A stretch of DNA of 64,000 nucleotides, from the NCBI RefSeq assembly GCF_009915765.1, contig NZ_JAABLQ010000001.1:558001-622000 (forward strand), given 5' to 3'. Origin of the DNA: Pannonibacter sp. XCT-53. GTDB lineage: Bacteria; Pseudomonadota; Alphaproteobacteria; Rhizobiales; Stappiaceae. The notes under the pieces are model-generated. The model was not told the DNA's origin and searched no databases. It worked only from the letters and a program-made list of their open reading frames with translations. Positions 40,509-49,806 of this stretch are shown one piece after another (position 1 is the first letter of the stretch; each line of letters begins with the position of its first letter). The position numbers and the translations under genes are program-made.

Positions 40509-40919
40509 ATGGATCTGGTCAAGTCGCTTTTCATTTCCGCCTCGGGCCTGAAGGCCCAGAACGGGCGCATCCGCGTGATCGCGGAAAACATCGCCAACGC
40601 CGATTCCGTCGGCCGGACCCCGGACGAGGATCCCTACCGGCGCAAGATCCCGACCTTCAAGAACGAGTTCGACCGCGAGCTGCAGGCGGAGATCGTCGCG
40701 CTCGGTCGCATCGAGGAGGACCGGTCGCAGTTTCCGACCCGCTACGAGCCCGGCCATCCGGCCGCCGACGCGGAAGGAAACGTGCGGATGCCGAACGTCA
40801 GCTCGCTGGTGGAGAGCGTCGACATGCGCGAGGCGCAGCGCTCCTACGAGGCCAACCTGAACGTCATCGAAGCCACCCGCCGGATGCTCCAGCGCACCAT
40901 CGACATCCTGCGCGGCTGA
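40509..40919 (+). CDS. flgC: Proximal rod protein FlgC
   Basis: A 136-residue rod protein with MDLVKSLFISASGLKAQNGRIRVIAENIANADSVG at the start, and MPNVSSLVESVDMREAQRSYEANLNVIEATRRMLQRTIDILRG at the end. GGGAGG precedes the start, 12 bp after flgB. Confidence 0.96.
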   Translation: MDLVKSLFISASGLKAQNGRIRVIAENIANADSVGRTPDEDPYRRKIPTFKNEFDRELQAEIVALGRIEEDRSQFPTRYEPGHPAADAEGNVRMPNVSSLVESVDMREAQRSYEANLNVIEATRRMLQRTIDILRG

Positions 40920-40947
40920 GTGCCCCGCGTCCTGAGGAGGAACAGTC

Positions 40948-41259
40948 ATGTCCATTCCCTCGATTGCCGCCAATGCCTACCAGAACATGGCGCGCATGAC
41001 CCAGCCGGTCGCCGCCGAGACGGCGGTCGACCCTGTTGCCGGCGCCGACTTCGGCGGCATGGTTCGTGATGCCGTCAACAACGTCGTGGACAATGGCCAG
41101 AAGGCCAACGACATGGCCCTCGGCCTGGTGCAGGGCAAGGCGGATGTGGTCGACGTGGTGACCGCGATCGCCGAGACGGAAGTGGCCCTGGAGACCATGG
41201 TCACCGTGCGCGACCGGGTGATCGCGGCCTACGAGGAAATCATGCGGATGCCGATCTGA
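40948..41259 (+). CDS. fliE: Hook-basal body complex protein FliE
   Basis: A 103-residue FliE, the usual size. VNNVVDNGQKANDMALGLVQGKADVVDVVTAIAETEVALETMVTVRDRVIAAYEEIMRMPI is the conserved helical part that links the MS ring to the rod. GAGGAGG precedes the start. Confidence 0.94.
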   Translation: MSIPSIAANAYQNMARMTQPVAAETAVDPVAGADFGGMVRDAVNNVVDNGQKANDMALGLVQGKADVVDVVTAIAETEVALETMVTVRDRVIAAYEEIMRMPI

Positions 41260-41298
41260 GCGGCAACCGGAGCAGCTTTCTGGCGCAGGACGACAGGC

Positions 41299-41565
41299 AT
41301 GACCGGACCTGAAGTGATGGACGTGGCGCGCGAGGGCGTCTGGACCCTGGTGTTGCTGGCGGCGCCGACCATGGTCGTCGGCCTGCTGGTCGGCCTTGTC
41401 ATCGCCCTGTTCCAGGCCCTGACCCAGATCCAGGAAATGACGCTCGTCTTCGTGCCGAAGATCCTCGCCATCTTCATAACGATGGTGCTGACAATGCCCT
41501 TCATGGGCAGCCTGCTCAGCGCCTTCATGAACCGGATCAGCGAGCTGATCCTGCTGACCGGCTGA
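41299..41565 (+). CDS. fliQ: Flagellar export apparatus protein FliQ
   Basis: An 88-residue protein with two membrane helices: VWTLVLLAAPTMVVGLLVGLVIALFQALTQIQEMTLVFVPKILAIFITMVLTMPFMGSLL. This is the canonical FliQ hairpin. Followed by fliR after 13 bp. Confidence 0.96.
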   Translation: MTGPEVMDVAREGVWTLVLLAAPTMVVGLLVGLVIALFQALTQIQEMTLVFVPKILAIFITMVLTMPFMGSLLSAFMNRISELILLTG

Positions 41566-41578
41566 GGGAGGGCGGGGC

Positions 41579-42352
41579 GTGACGCTGGAGCTGTCCTTCC
41601 TGCCCAACGTGGCCGCCATGTTCATGCTGATGTTCGCAAGGCTCGGCACCATGGTGATGCTGCTGCCGGCCCTGGGGGAATCGGCGATCCCGGTGCGCAT
41701 GCGCCTGACGATCGCGCTCGGCCTCACGCTGGTCCTTTACCCTGTCGTGTCGCGGTTCTATCCGCAGGACCTGACCTCGAACATCCCGCGCCTCGGCACC
41801 TATGTGGCGGGCGAGTTCATCATCGGGTTCGCCATCGGCCTGTCGGCGCGCATGATCACCGCCACGCTGCAGATCGCCGGTACGATCATGGCCAACCAGA
41901 TCGGCCTGGCCTTCGCGATGGGCGCCGACATGGTCAGCACCGGCCAGCAGGGCGCGCTCATCGGCAACTACCTGTCGATCCTCGCGGTGACGCTGGTCTT
42001 TGTCACCGACGCGCATTTTCTCGTCATCGCGGCGCTGCATGACAGCTTCACGCTGTTTCCGCCGGGCAACATCGTGCCGATCGGCGATTTCGCCAAGGTC
42101 GCGCTGGACACGTTCTCGCATATCTTCACGATCGCGGTGCGCATGAGCGCGCCGTTCATCGTCGTGGGTCTGGTCTTCTATTTCGGCCTGGGGCTGCTCA
42201 ACAAGCTCATGCCGCAACTGCAGATCTTCTTCATCTCGATTCCGGTGAGCATCACCTTCGGGATCGCGCTGCTGCTGGTTCTGATCGGGACGATCATGAA
42301 CTGGTATCTCGGTCACTTCACCGAGCAGCTTGGCCGGTTCACGGCGGGCTGA
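41579..42352 (+). CDS. fliR: Flagellar export apparatus protein FliR
   Basis: A 257-residue membrane protein with a GTG start just after GAGGGAGGGCGGGG. Six hydrophobic segments; conserved parts include FARLGTMVMLLPALGESAIPVRMRLTIALGL and GTIMANQIGLAFAMGADMVSTGQQGALIGNYLSILAVTLVFVTDAHFL. Completes the FliPQR export pore and is followed by flhB after 9 bp. Confidence 0.96.
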   Translation: MTLELSFLPNVAAMFMLMFARLGTMVMLLPALGESAIPVRMRLTIALGLTLVLYPVVSRFYPQDLTSNIPRLGTYVAGEFIIGFAIGLSARMITATLQIAGTIMANQIGLAFAMGADMVSTGQQGALIGNYLSILAVTLVFVTDAHFLVIAALHDSFTLFPPGNIVPIGDFAKVALDTFSHIFTIAVRMSAPFIVVGLVFYFGLGLLNKLMPQLQIFFISIPVSITFGIALLLVLIGTIMNWYLGHFTEQLGRFTAG

Positions 42353-42361
42353 GGAGGCGCG

Positions 42362-43441
42362 ATGGCCGAGGAAGGTGACGATACCGAGAAAACCGAGGAC
42401 CCCACGCAAAAACGCCTCATGGAGGCGATCGAGCGCGGGGATGTGGCCAAGTCGCAGGAAGTGTCGACGTGGTTCCTCATGGCCGGAACGGCGATGGTGG
42501 TCGCCTTCTTCGCGCCCGGGGCAACACGCGATCTCGGCGCGCATCTCAAGTGGTATCTGGAGCACGCCGACAGCATTCCTGCCGACAGTTTCGCGCTGAA
42601 GCAGCTGATGTGGGATGCCGGCGTCGCGCTGATCGCGATCACGGGCGTGCCGTTCATCCTGCTGTTCCTGATGGCCGTGGCCGGCAACGCGATCCAGCAC
42701 ACGCTGATCTTCACGTCCGAGACGATCAAGCCGAAGCTGTCGAAGATCTCGCCCCTGTCCGGCTTCAAGCGTCTGTTTTCCTCCGAGAGCCTGCTCAACT
42801 TCGCCAAGGGCCTGATCAAGATCGTGGTGGTCTCGGCGCTCATGGTCGCGGTGCTGTGGCCGCAGCGCGACCGGGCCGAGACGATCATCTTCGCCGACGT
42901 GCTCGTGATGCTGCAGGAAAGCCAGCAGCTGATCCTGCAGCTCGTGGGGGCCATCCTCGCCGTGATGACGATCATCGCAGCCGGCGACTATGTCTGGCAG
43001 CGGCGCAAGTGGTTCGAGAAGCAGAAGATGAGCCAGCGGGAGATCAAGGAGGAATACAAGCAGACCGAAGGTGATCCGCAGATCAAGGGCAAGATCCGCC
43101 AGCTGCGCATGGAGCGCAGCCGCCGTCGCATGATGGCCGCCGTGCCGCAGGCGACCGTGGTCGTGACCAACCCGACCCACTATGCGGTGGCTCTGAGATA
43201 CGACGAGGGCATGGGGGCGCCGCAGTGCGTCGCCAAGGGCACGGATGCCGTCGCGCTGAAGATCCGCGAGGTCGCGAAGGGCGCCAACGTGCCCGTCATC
43301 GAGAACCCGCCGCTGGCGCGCGCGCTTTATGCCAGTGTCGAAATCGACCAGTTCATTCCGGAAGAACACTACAAGGCGGTCGCGGAAGTCATCGGTTTCG
43401 TTTACCGGATGCGGAAAACCAAGGGTTGGCGCGCGAATTAG
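42362..43441 (+). CDS. flhB: Flagellar export switch protein FlhB
   Basis: A 359-residue protein. N-terminus AEEGDDTEKTEDPTQKRLMEAIERGDVAKSQEV, four membrane helices to about residue 215, then the cytoplasmic domain with the autocleavage motif NPTH at residues 270-273 (VVVTNPTHYAVALRY) and ENPPLARALYASVEIDQFIPEEHYKAVAEVIGFVY. FlhB switches export from hook to filament proteins. Last of the flgB operon; cckA follows 85 bp later. Confidence 0.97.
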   Translation: MAEEGDDTEKTEDPTQKRLMEAIERGDVAKSQEVSTWFLMAGTAMVVAFFAPGATRDLGAHLKWYLEHADSIPADSFALKQLMWDAGVALIAITGVPFILLFLMAVAGNAIQHTLIFTSETIKPKLSKISPLSGFKRLFSSESLLNFAKGLIKIVVVSALMVAVLWPQRDRAETIIFADVLVMLQESQQLILQLVGAILAVMTIIAAGDYVWQRRKWFEKQKMSQREIKEEYKQTEGDPQIKGKIRQLRMERSRRRMMAAVPQATVVVTNPTHYAVALRYDEGMGAPQCVAKGTDAVALKIREVAKGANVPVIENPPLARALYASVEIDQFIPEEHYKAVAEVIGFVYRMRKTKGWRAN

Positions 43442-43526
43442 TGTTGCGTCGGTTGAATTTCGCGGCGTCCCGCAGAATGCTGGCACACACGCCGAATCCC
43501 GCTCAGCGGGAGGGAGAAGGACTGGA

Positions 43527-46067
43527 ATGAACGAACGGGACGGGGAGCCGGCAGCGCCGGTGGTCGATCGGGGCGAGCGGTCTGGCAACATTGCCGTCCT
43601 GCTTGTGCTTGCGCTTGCCCTGGTGGGCGCGGCGACGGCCTTCGCGGTGATGGGGCGTGATGCCTCCGAACCCTATGTTCTGGCGCTGCTCGGCATCCTT
43701 GCCGTTGTCGGCGTGTTCTCGCTGTTCGCCGGCGCCATCGGTCTCCTGCGCTTTGCGCCGCGCGCGCCGTCCAATCCGCTCGGCGCTGCCTTCCTCGACA
43801 GTCTCGACGAGGGCGCGATGATCACCGACGCCGATGGCCGGCTCATCTACGCCAACCAGGCCTATGCGCAGCTGACAGGTGCCGAAACGGCCGCCGACGT
43901 GCGCACGGTCGAGCGGGTGTTCTCCTCCGATCCGGATGCGGCAGACGTGATCTTCCGCCTGTCGCAGGCCATGCGCGAGGGGCGGCGGGCCCAGGAAGAG
44001 GTGCGGCTGCCCTATGCGCTGGATGGCAGCGACGGCGGCGCACGCTGGTATCGCGTCATGGTGCGGCCGCTCAACGTGGCGCGCAAGGACGGCGGCTCCG
44101 GCCGGCGGCTCACCGTCTGGCAGCTGGCCGACATCACGCGCGACCGCACCGACCAGGAAAGCTCGTTCCAGGAGCTGCAGCGCGTCATCAACTTCCTCGA
44201 CCATGCGCCGGCCGGTTTCTTCTCCTGCGATGCCCGCGGCAAGCTGGTCTATCTCAATGCCACGCTGGCCGACTGGCTGGGCTTCGACCTTGCGCAGTTC
44301 CAGGCCGGCGACATCGCGCTCGCCGACATCATTCGCGGTGACGGGGCCGAGCTGGTCCGCTCCGTGCGCGGCCAGGCCGGCGAGGTGAAGAGCGAGACCT
44401 TCGATCTCGACCTTGTGACGCGCAACGGCCGCGGCCTGCCGGCGCGGCTGCTTCACCGGGTGCCCTTCGGGGCCGACGGGATCGCCGGCGACAGCCGCAC
44501 GCTGGTGCTGAACCGCTCGCGCGGGGAGGAAGTGGCCGAGGCACTGCGCGCGGCGGAAGTGCGCTTTGCCCGTTTCTTCAACAACACGCCCATTGCCATT
44601 GCCTCGCTCGACGCCGAGGGCAGGGTGCTGCGCACCAACGCGCCGTTCCTGCGCCTGTTCGGTCCGGCCGGAGATGGCACACGGCTGCAAAGCTTCGTCA
44701 GCGAGCAGGGCCGCGAGGAGCTGAGCAAGGCGCTGTCGGCCGCTGCCAAGGGCATCGGCGAAATCGCCCCGCTCGACCTGCCGCTCGCCAATGCGGCCGA
44801 CGGGCGGTCAGCGACCTTCTATGTCTCGGCGGTGCAGGACGGGGCGGGCGACGGCGAGGTCGCCATTGTCTATGCCCTGGAGACGACCCAGCAGCGCGCG
44901 CTGGAGGCGCAGTTCGCGCAGAGCCAGAAGATGCAGGCCATCGGCCAGCTCGCCGGCGGTGTGGCGCATGACTTCAACAACGTCCTGACGGCGATCATCG
45001 GCTTCTCGGACCTGCTGCTTGCCAGCCACCGGCCGACCGATCCGTCCTTCCAGGACATCATGAACATCAAGCAGAACGCCAACCGTGCGGCGGGTCTCGT
45101 CCGCCAGCTGCTGGCCTTCTCGCGCCGCCAGACGCTCCGGCCGCAGCAGCTGGCGCTCAATGACGTGCTTGCGGATCTGACGGTCCTGCTCGACCGGCTG
45201 CTCGGTGAGACCATCGAGCTGAAGATGATGCACGGCCGCGACCTGTGGCCGGTCATGGCCGACGTGAACCAGCTGGAACAGGTGATCATGAACCTGGCGG
45301 TGAATGCGCGCGACGCCATGGCGGAAGGCGGGCAGCTCATCATCCGCACCGGCAATGTCAGCGAGCAGGAGTCCACCCGCTTCGAGAACACCCGTGGCAT
45401 GCCCCCGGGCGAATACACCATGATCGAGGTGGTCGACACCGGCCACGGCATGACGCCGGAGATCATGGAAAAGATCTTCGAGCCGTTCTTCTCCACCAAG
45501 GAGGTGGGCAAGGGCACGGGCCTCGGCCTGTCGACCGTCTACGGCATTGTCAAGCAGACCGGCGGCTACATCTTCTGCACCTCGGAAGTTGGTGTCGGCA
45601 CCACCTTCCGCATCTTCTTCCCGCGCCACATCCCCAAGGAAGCGCCGGTGGTCGAGAAGAAGCCGGTCGAGGAACCGGAAAAGGTCAAGGATCTCACCGG
45701 GTCGGCGACCATTCTTCTCGTCGAGGACGAGGAGGCGGTGCGGGCCTTTGCCGCCCGCGCCCTGGCCTCGCGCGGCTACACCGTGCACGAGGCCTCCTCC
45801 GGCACCGAGGCGCTTGAGGTGATGGAGGAAACCGGCGGCACCATCGACCTGGTGGTGTCCGATGTGGTCATGCCGGAAATGGATGGCCCGACGCTGCTGG
45901 TCGAGCTGCGCAAGACGCGCCCGGACCTCAAGATCATCTTCGTCTCGGGCTATGCCGAGGATGCCTTCGAGGAAAACCTGCCGGAGAACGAGAAGTTCTT
46001 CTTCCTGCCGAAGCCCTTCACGCTGAAGCAGCTGGCCACCACCGTGAAGGACGTGCTGTCGAGCTGA
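43527..46067 (+). CDS. cckA: Hybrid sensor histidine kinase CckA
   Basis: An 846-residue membrane kinase that starts the CckA-ChpT-CtrA phosphorelay. Two N-terminal helices (about 22-41 and 51-73), PAS-type regions (about 88-465), HisKA with the phospho-accepting His481 in [18 protein letters not shown], a HATPase domain ([52 protein letters not shown]) and a C-terminal receiver with Asp779 in [13 protein letters not shown]. The start at 43527 has GGGAGAAGG upstream. It follows flhB closely, and CtrA-like boxes in the same locus suggest CckA controls the neighbouring genes. Confidence 0.94.
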   Translation: MNERDGEPAAPVVDRGERSGNIAVLLVLALALVGAATAFAVMGRDASEPYVLALLGILAVVGVFSLFAGAIGLLRFAPRAPSNPLGAAFLDSLDEGAMITDADGRLIYANQAYAQLTGAETAADVRTVERVFSSDPDAADVIFRLSQAMREGRRAQEEVRLPYALDGSDGGARWYRVMVRPLNVARKDGGSGRRLTVWQLADITRDRTDQESSFQELQRVINFLDHAPAGFFSCDARGKLVYLNATLADWLGFDLAQFQAGDIALADIIRGDGAELVRSVRGQAGEVKSETFDLDLVTRNGRGLPARLLHRVPFGADGIAGDSRTLVLNRSRGEEVAEALRAAEVRFARFFNNTPIAIASLDAEGRVLRTNAPFLRLFGPAGDGTRLQSFVSEQGREELSKALSAAAKGIGEIAPLDLPLANAADGRSATFYVSAVQDGAGDGEVAIVYALETTQQRALEAQFAQSQKMQAIGQLAGGVAHDFNNVLTAIIGFSDLLLASHRPTDPSFQDIMNIKQNANRAAGLVRQLLAFSRRQTLRPQQLALNDVLADLTVLLDRLLGETIELKMMHGRDLWPVMADVNQLEQVIMNLAVNARDAMAEGGQLIIRTGNVSEQESTRFENTRGMPPGEYTMIEVVDTGHGMTPEIMEKIFEPFFSTKEVGKGTGLGLSTVYGIVKQTGGYIFCTSEVGVGTTFRIFFPRHIPKEAPVVEKKPVEEPEKVKDLTGSATILLVEDEEAVRAFAARALASRGYTVHEASSGTEALEVMEETGGTIDLVVSDVVMPEMDGPTLLVELRKTRPDLKIIFVSGYAEDAFEENLPENEKFFFLPKPFTLKQLATTVKDVLSS

Positions 46068-46379
46068 GGGGCAATCGGCTGCGGGCGTTGGACCGCCCTC
46101 GGTCCTCGCGTCCCTCCGCCGGGCCTGTGTCAGTCGCGCCCGATCACGTGATCCGGAATCCCGGGATGTGGGATGACATGATCCGGCGGCACCGGGGAGG
46201 GGAGAGGGGCCGGTCGGTTTCCGCCCCGCCGGTTTTCCCGGTGGACGCGATCATGCCCGAGGCGTGGAACGCCCCGGGAGGGCCGCAAGGTTCATCGTCA
46301 CGGCGGGGCTTCCGCAGGCGCGCAGACCCGCTCCCTCTCCGGACGCCGGTCCGCCGGCTGTTGCGCGCCAGCGGCGCGG
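46068..46379. other. Intergenic region without a visible gene
   Basis: A 312 bp GC-rich stretch between the convergent cckA and lipoprotein genes. Contains short palindromic runs (GATCACGTGATC near 46142) but no recognisable gene, promoter or terminator with a U run. Confidence 0.4.
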
Positions 46380-46871
46380 TCACACGGCCGGGCAGCCGGA
46401 GGTCTGTTCGGCGCGGGTCTTGAGGCCCTTCAGGCTTTCCATGGTGTTGGCATTGCCCGGCAGGACGAAGCTCTGTTCGAGCGCGGTGCGCGCATTGTTG
46501 ACCACGGCAAGGTCCTGCACCGCAAGCGTGCTGCAGGGCTGGCCGGTGAAGCGGACGCGCACGCGAATGATCCGGTCGCCGTTGTCGGAGGGACCGAATT
46601 CCGCATCAAGCGCCGGATTGGCGCCGGTCATCTTGCGCTCGATCACGACCATGTTGGCATCCTGCTGCACCACCGGCGTGCCGCGCTGCTGCGCGCTTTC
46701 GACGAGGGCGGCGCGGACCTGTTCCGGGCTCGCGCCAATGGTGAGCGACTGGGCGCCGGCCGGAACATTCAGCGCCGGCTGGGGAACCGCGACAGGGGCA
46801 ACGGGCTCGGGGCGCGGCGACTGGCAGGCGGCAAGGCCGGCAAGAAGCGGCAGGACGAGAAGCTGGCGCAT
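46380..46871 (-). CDS. Small lipoprotein of unknown function
   Basis: A 163-residue protein with a type II signal peptide, MRQLLVLPLLAGLAAC, giving a lipidated Cys at residue 16. The mature region begins with a Pro-rich linker, then a folded part with two later Cys (in GQPCSTLA and TSGCPAV) that may form a disulphide. I do not recognise the family. Start chosen at 46871 for the lipoprotein signal and GGGATC upstream. Confidence 0.7.
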   Translation of the reverse strand: MRQLLVLPLLAGLAACQSPRPEPVAPVAVPQPALNVPAGAQSLTIGASPEQVRAALVESAQQRGTPVVQQDANMVVIERKMTGANPALDAEFGPSDNGDRIIRVRVRFTGQPCSTLAVQDLAVVNNARTALEQSFVLPGNANTMESLKGLKTRAEQTSGCPAV

Positions 46872-47206
46872 GGGAGATCCCTTGTGCTCGAGAGGTTGTG
46901 CCCGGCTGGTCGAAGACCCACAGCAGGCCAAAATGTCGTTACGAAAGCCTTAACGCCCGGGGGCCGGCGTCCTGCCGGGCCCTGCGGGCAAACATTGGTC
47001 GAGCCCGGTGATACAGGGCCGGCTGGCAAAGGAAAATGCGCCCTTCGACATATCCACGCGTTCCGCTGCCAACTCCGCGGCCAGTCCGGGCACCTGCTTC
47101 CGGAGCCTGCCAAAGGGGCCCGGTGTCGACGCGGGGCCCAGCTGGCCGTCCTTCGCGTCCCGACCGCCCAATGCCGTGAGCGCCCCTTCGGTTCCCCCGC
47201 GGGCGC
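46872..47206. other. Intergenic region without a convincing gene
   Basis: 335 bp between the lipoprotein and the coiled-coil gene, both leftward. A hairpin with 7-bp arms (GAGCGCC/GGCGCTC, about 47181-47211) at the end of the coiled-coil gene may act as terminator. Short open frames on both strands have no recognisable product. Confidence 0.4.
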
Positions 47207-48649
47207 TCAGAAGGTTTCGCCCGTCCGGAAGCCGTCGCCGCCGGACCGGTTGCCGCCGCCGGAGCCCCCTCCGAAACCGCCGCCCCAGCCGCCACCTGAC
47301 CCGCCACCAGACCCGCCGCCGAACCCGCCCTGCAACCCGCCTGGCAACCCGCCCTGCCGGCGGCTGGACGGCTTGCGGCTGTGGGAGCGCTTGGCCCGGG
47401 CCCAGTAGTCGGCCCCGGTGATCGCGCCCTTGACCAGCTCGCCCAGCAGGACCGTGGTCAGGTTGTCGTCCTTGAAGGTGGAATCCCAGTCGTCGTAGCC
47501 GTTCTGGCGGAACTGGGTCGCCACCTTCGTCAGCTCGTCCCGGCGCCGGGACAGGTCGCGCAGCAGCTCCCGGTCCTGGCGGACCTCGCGGGCGAGATCC
47601 TCTGCCTGCGCCTCGAGATCCTGCAGCTGGCGGACGATCTTCTCGTCTTCCGGCGAGGGCGTGTCGAGCGCGGCGCGGAACAGGTCCGTCAGGTCGGTGG
47701 CCCGCAGCGCCTCGGCAAGCTTGCCCTCGGCCGCGCGATAGGTGTCGTCGTCGCCGCTGGCGTAGCGCTGCAGCTCGGCGCCGAGGGCCGTGATCTCGTC
47801 TTCAAGCGTTTCCAGATCCGCGTCGATCCGCGTCATGCCAGCGACGCGCGCGTCGATCAGGGCGTTGAGATCCTCGCCGGCAAGCCGCGTTGCTGCCTGC
47901 CGGGTGGCCTGCTCGAGCGCCTCCGCCGCCGCCCCTGCCTCCGCTTCCACGCGCGTGGCATGGGTCGCCAGCCGCTCGGGGATCTCGGTCAGCATCGCAT
48001 AGTTGGGACGCGCCTCGTCGTAGCGGATCAGCCCGGCCACCCAGCGATCGAGCGAGCGCACGAGGCCCGTCGAGGCATAGGCAGAGGTGCCGAAGCCGCG
48101 TTGCCACAGGTAGAGGAACAAGGGGTCAGCCTCATAGGCCTTGCCCTTTTCGGCCCGGTCGCTGGCGGCTGTCGCGGCCTTGGCCCGCGCGGCCTCGGCC
48201 GTTGCCCGGGCCTCTTCGGCCCGTGTCTTCAGCGCCTGATACGCGGCATCGGCGTCAAGATGCGCCGCGAGACTCTGGGACAGGCCCTCGAGCCTGTCCT
48301 CAGCCGCATCGCGCTCGTCGGCAAGCTTGCTGCGGTCCCGCTCCAGTTCGGCCCGGCGCGCCTCGCGCTGGCGCAGCTTCTCGTTCAGCGCGGCCAGCTC
48401 GCGGGAGCGGGCCTCCAGCAGGTCGCGCGCGCCCCTGGAGGCGCCGTCGAGCCGGCTGTCGATGTCGGCGGCCTTGCCGGTCTCCAGCCGGAACCGGGCG
48501 AGGGCGCGGAACGCGTCCCCCTGCTGGGCGTGCAGGTCGGTGATCGAACGCGTGGCCCGTTCGACGCGGTGGTTCAGCTCGGCCTCTTCACGGCGCAGGT
48601 CCGCGAGCGCCTGGTCGATGGATCCGAGGGTCTGGCGTCCACTCAGCAT
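47207..48649 (-). CDS. Coiled-coil protein with glycine-rich C-terminal tail
   Basis: A 480-residue protein without signal peptide. Residues 1-175 are strongly coiled-coil (RRAELERDRSKLADERDAAEDRLEGLSQ and similar), then a middle domain (KGKAYEADPLFLYLWQRGFGTSAYASTGLVRSLDRWVAGLIRYDEARPNYAMLTEIPERL), another helical part, and a tail after residue 435 made of Gly/Ser/Trp/Phe (GGFGGGSGGGSGGGWGGG). I do not recognise a characterised family. The start at 48649 has AGGAG upstream. It follows the DUF6384-like gene by 127 bp, a gap that holds a 24-bp tandem repeat, and probably belongs to the same transcript. Confidence 0.7.
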   Translation of the reverse strand: MLSGRQTLGSIDQALADLRREEAELNHRVERATRSITDLHAQQGDAFRALARFRLETGKAADIDSRLDGASRGARDLLEARSRELAALNEKLRQREARRAELERDRSKLADERDAAEDRLEGLSQSLAAHLDADAAYQALKTRAEEARATAEAARAKAATAASDRAEKGKAYEADPLFLYLWQRGFGTSAYASTGLVRSLDRWVAGLIRYDEARPNYAMLTEIPERLATHATRVEAEAGAAAEALEQATRQAATRLAGEDLNALIDARVAGMTRIDADLETLEDEITALGAELQRYASGDDDTYRAAEGKLAEALRATDLTDLFRAALDTPSPEDEKIVRQLQDLEAQAEDLAREVRQDRELLRDLSRRRDELTKVATQFRQNGYDDWDSTFKDDNLTTVLLGELVKGAITGADYWARAKRSHSRKPSSRRQGGLPGGLQGGFGGGSGGGSGGGWGGGFGGGSGGGNRSGGDGFRTGETF

Positions 48650-48670
48650 GTCACGCAGCTCCTGCTTGGG

Positions 48671-48718
48671 GCCAGATTGGTGGCCAGACGGGAGGCCAGA
48701 TTGGGGGCCAGACGGGTG
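48671..48718. repeat. Two tandem copies of a 24-bp repeat
   Basis: 48671-48694 and 48695-48718 are the same 24-bp unit (begins GCCAGATTGG, ends CCAGACGGGAG or CCAGACGGGTG) differing at two positions. Located between the DUF6384-like and coiled-coil genes. Confidence 0.8.
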
Positions 48719-48776
48719 GCAAGCCGGAAGCCGGACCAGGTCTGCCGGCGCGATGCAGCAAGGGCGGAAACGGGGG

Positions 48777-49715
48777 CTACCATGACGTGATCGCTCCGTC
48801 CTCGACCTTCATGGCCCAGTCGATGGCAAGCCGGCCGCGCTGCTTGGTGCCCAGCCGGGCGTTCTGCACGATGCCGTCATTGGCCTTGTCGTCGCGGACG
48901 CGGTTGAAAACGGCTTCCGGCACGCGCTGGGCCCACATGGTGACGGTCTTTGCCTTGCGGTCTTCTTCCGAGGTAATGGTCCGCTCGATCGGCGAGCCAT
49001 CCGGACCGATCGCCTCGACAACCAGATAGAAATTGCGCGTCGACCGGTTGACGTCCGGGATGCGGGTGACACCGGTCGGCGTGCCGGGCCGCGACACGAT
49101 GCGCACCTCGAAGCGGCTGTTCAGCTCGGCCTCGAGTGCGGCCAGATCGGCAACGGCCTTGCGCGCTGCGGCGATGTCGCGGGCTGCAATGGCCCGGTTG
49201 GCGTCGGCAGCCAGCGTGGCCGACTGGGTGAGCGCCTGCGGGTCGTTCGAGACCGCGGCGATGGCGGCGGTCAGGCGGCCGACGTCGCCGGGAAGCAACG
49301 TCGAGAGTTCCTGGGCCAGGGCAGCCGCCGCCCGCTCCCGCGGGGCCACGACCAGCGTCTGCCAGCCGACGACGGCGGCAACCACGATGGCGACCGCGAT
49401 GCCGCCGACCCGGGCGATCCGGCCCCTGCGGATGTAGGCAAGGGCCAGCAGACGGGAGACCCCGGCCGCTGGCGGCGCGTAGACGAAGCGGTCCTGCTTC
49501 AGCCCGGCCACGCCCTGTTCCAGGATGTGATCCGGAACGGTAATGCCCTGGGAGGCATAGATCTCGCGCAGGCGGGTGATCAGGGCGGCGTCGGACAGAT
49601 CGCGGCCCAGCTCCCGCTGCACCAGCGCATCGTCATGGCGCAGCGTGTCGACCACGTCCATCGCCATCATCAGGTCATCAAGGGGCGCCTGCCCGGGTCT
49701 TGCCGTTTCGGCCAT
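48777..49715 (-). CDS. DUF6384-like single-pass membrane protein
   Basis: A 312-residue protein. N-terminal cytoplasmic domain (residues 1-98) with LDDLMMAMDVVDTLRHDDALVQREL and LREIYASQGITVPDHILEQGVAGLKQDRFVYAPP, which is the DUF6384 pattern; one membrane helix at about 103-122; and an extracytoplasmic helical and beta part to the end (RFEVRIVSRPGTPTGVTRIPDVNRSTRNFYLVVEAIGPDG). Function unknown. GGAGGAC precedes the start at 49715. Middle gene of a three-gene leftward set. Confidence 0.75.
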   Translation of the reverse strand: MAETARPGQAPLDDLMMAMDVVDTLRHDDALVQRELGRDLSDAALITRLREIYASQGITVPDHILEQGVAGLKQDRFVYAPPAAGVSRLLALAYIRRGRIARVGGIAVAIVVAAVVGWQTLVVAPRERAAAALAQELSTLLPGDVGRLTAAIAAVSNDPQALTQSATLAADANRAIAARDIAAARKAVADLAALEAELNSRFEVRIVSRPGTPTGVTRIPDVNRSTRNFYLVVEAIGPDGSPIERTITSEEDRKAKTVTMWAQRVPEAVFNRVRDDKANDGIVQNARLGTKQRGRLAIDWAMKVEDGAITSW

Positions 49716-49806
49716 CACTGTCCTCCGGCCCAGATATGGGCCCGCGGAATACATGCGCAAGACATCCGGCCCCGCGTGGCCTCAGCCGGGCGGGGCCGGG
49801 GCGGGG

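Noticed and set aside
47008..47421. 137-codon plus-strand frame between the lipoprotein and coiled-coil genes
   Set aside because: Low-complexity, overlaps the Gly-rich end of the coiled-coil gene in antisense, no ribosome binding site or recognisable product.
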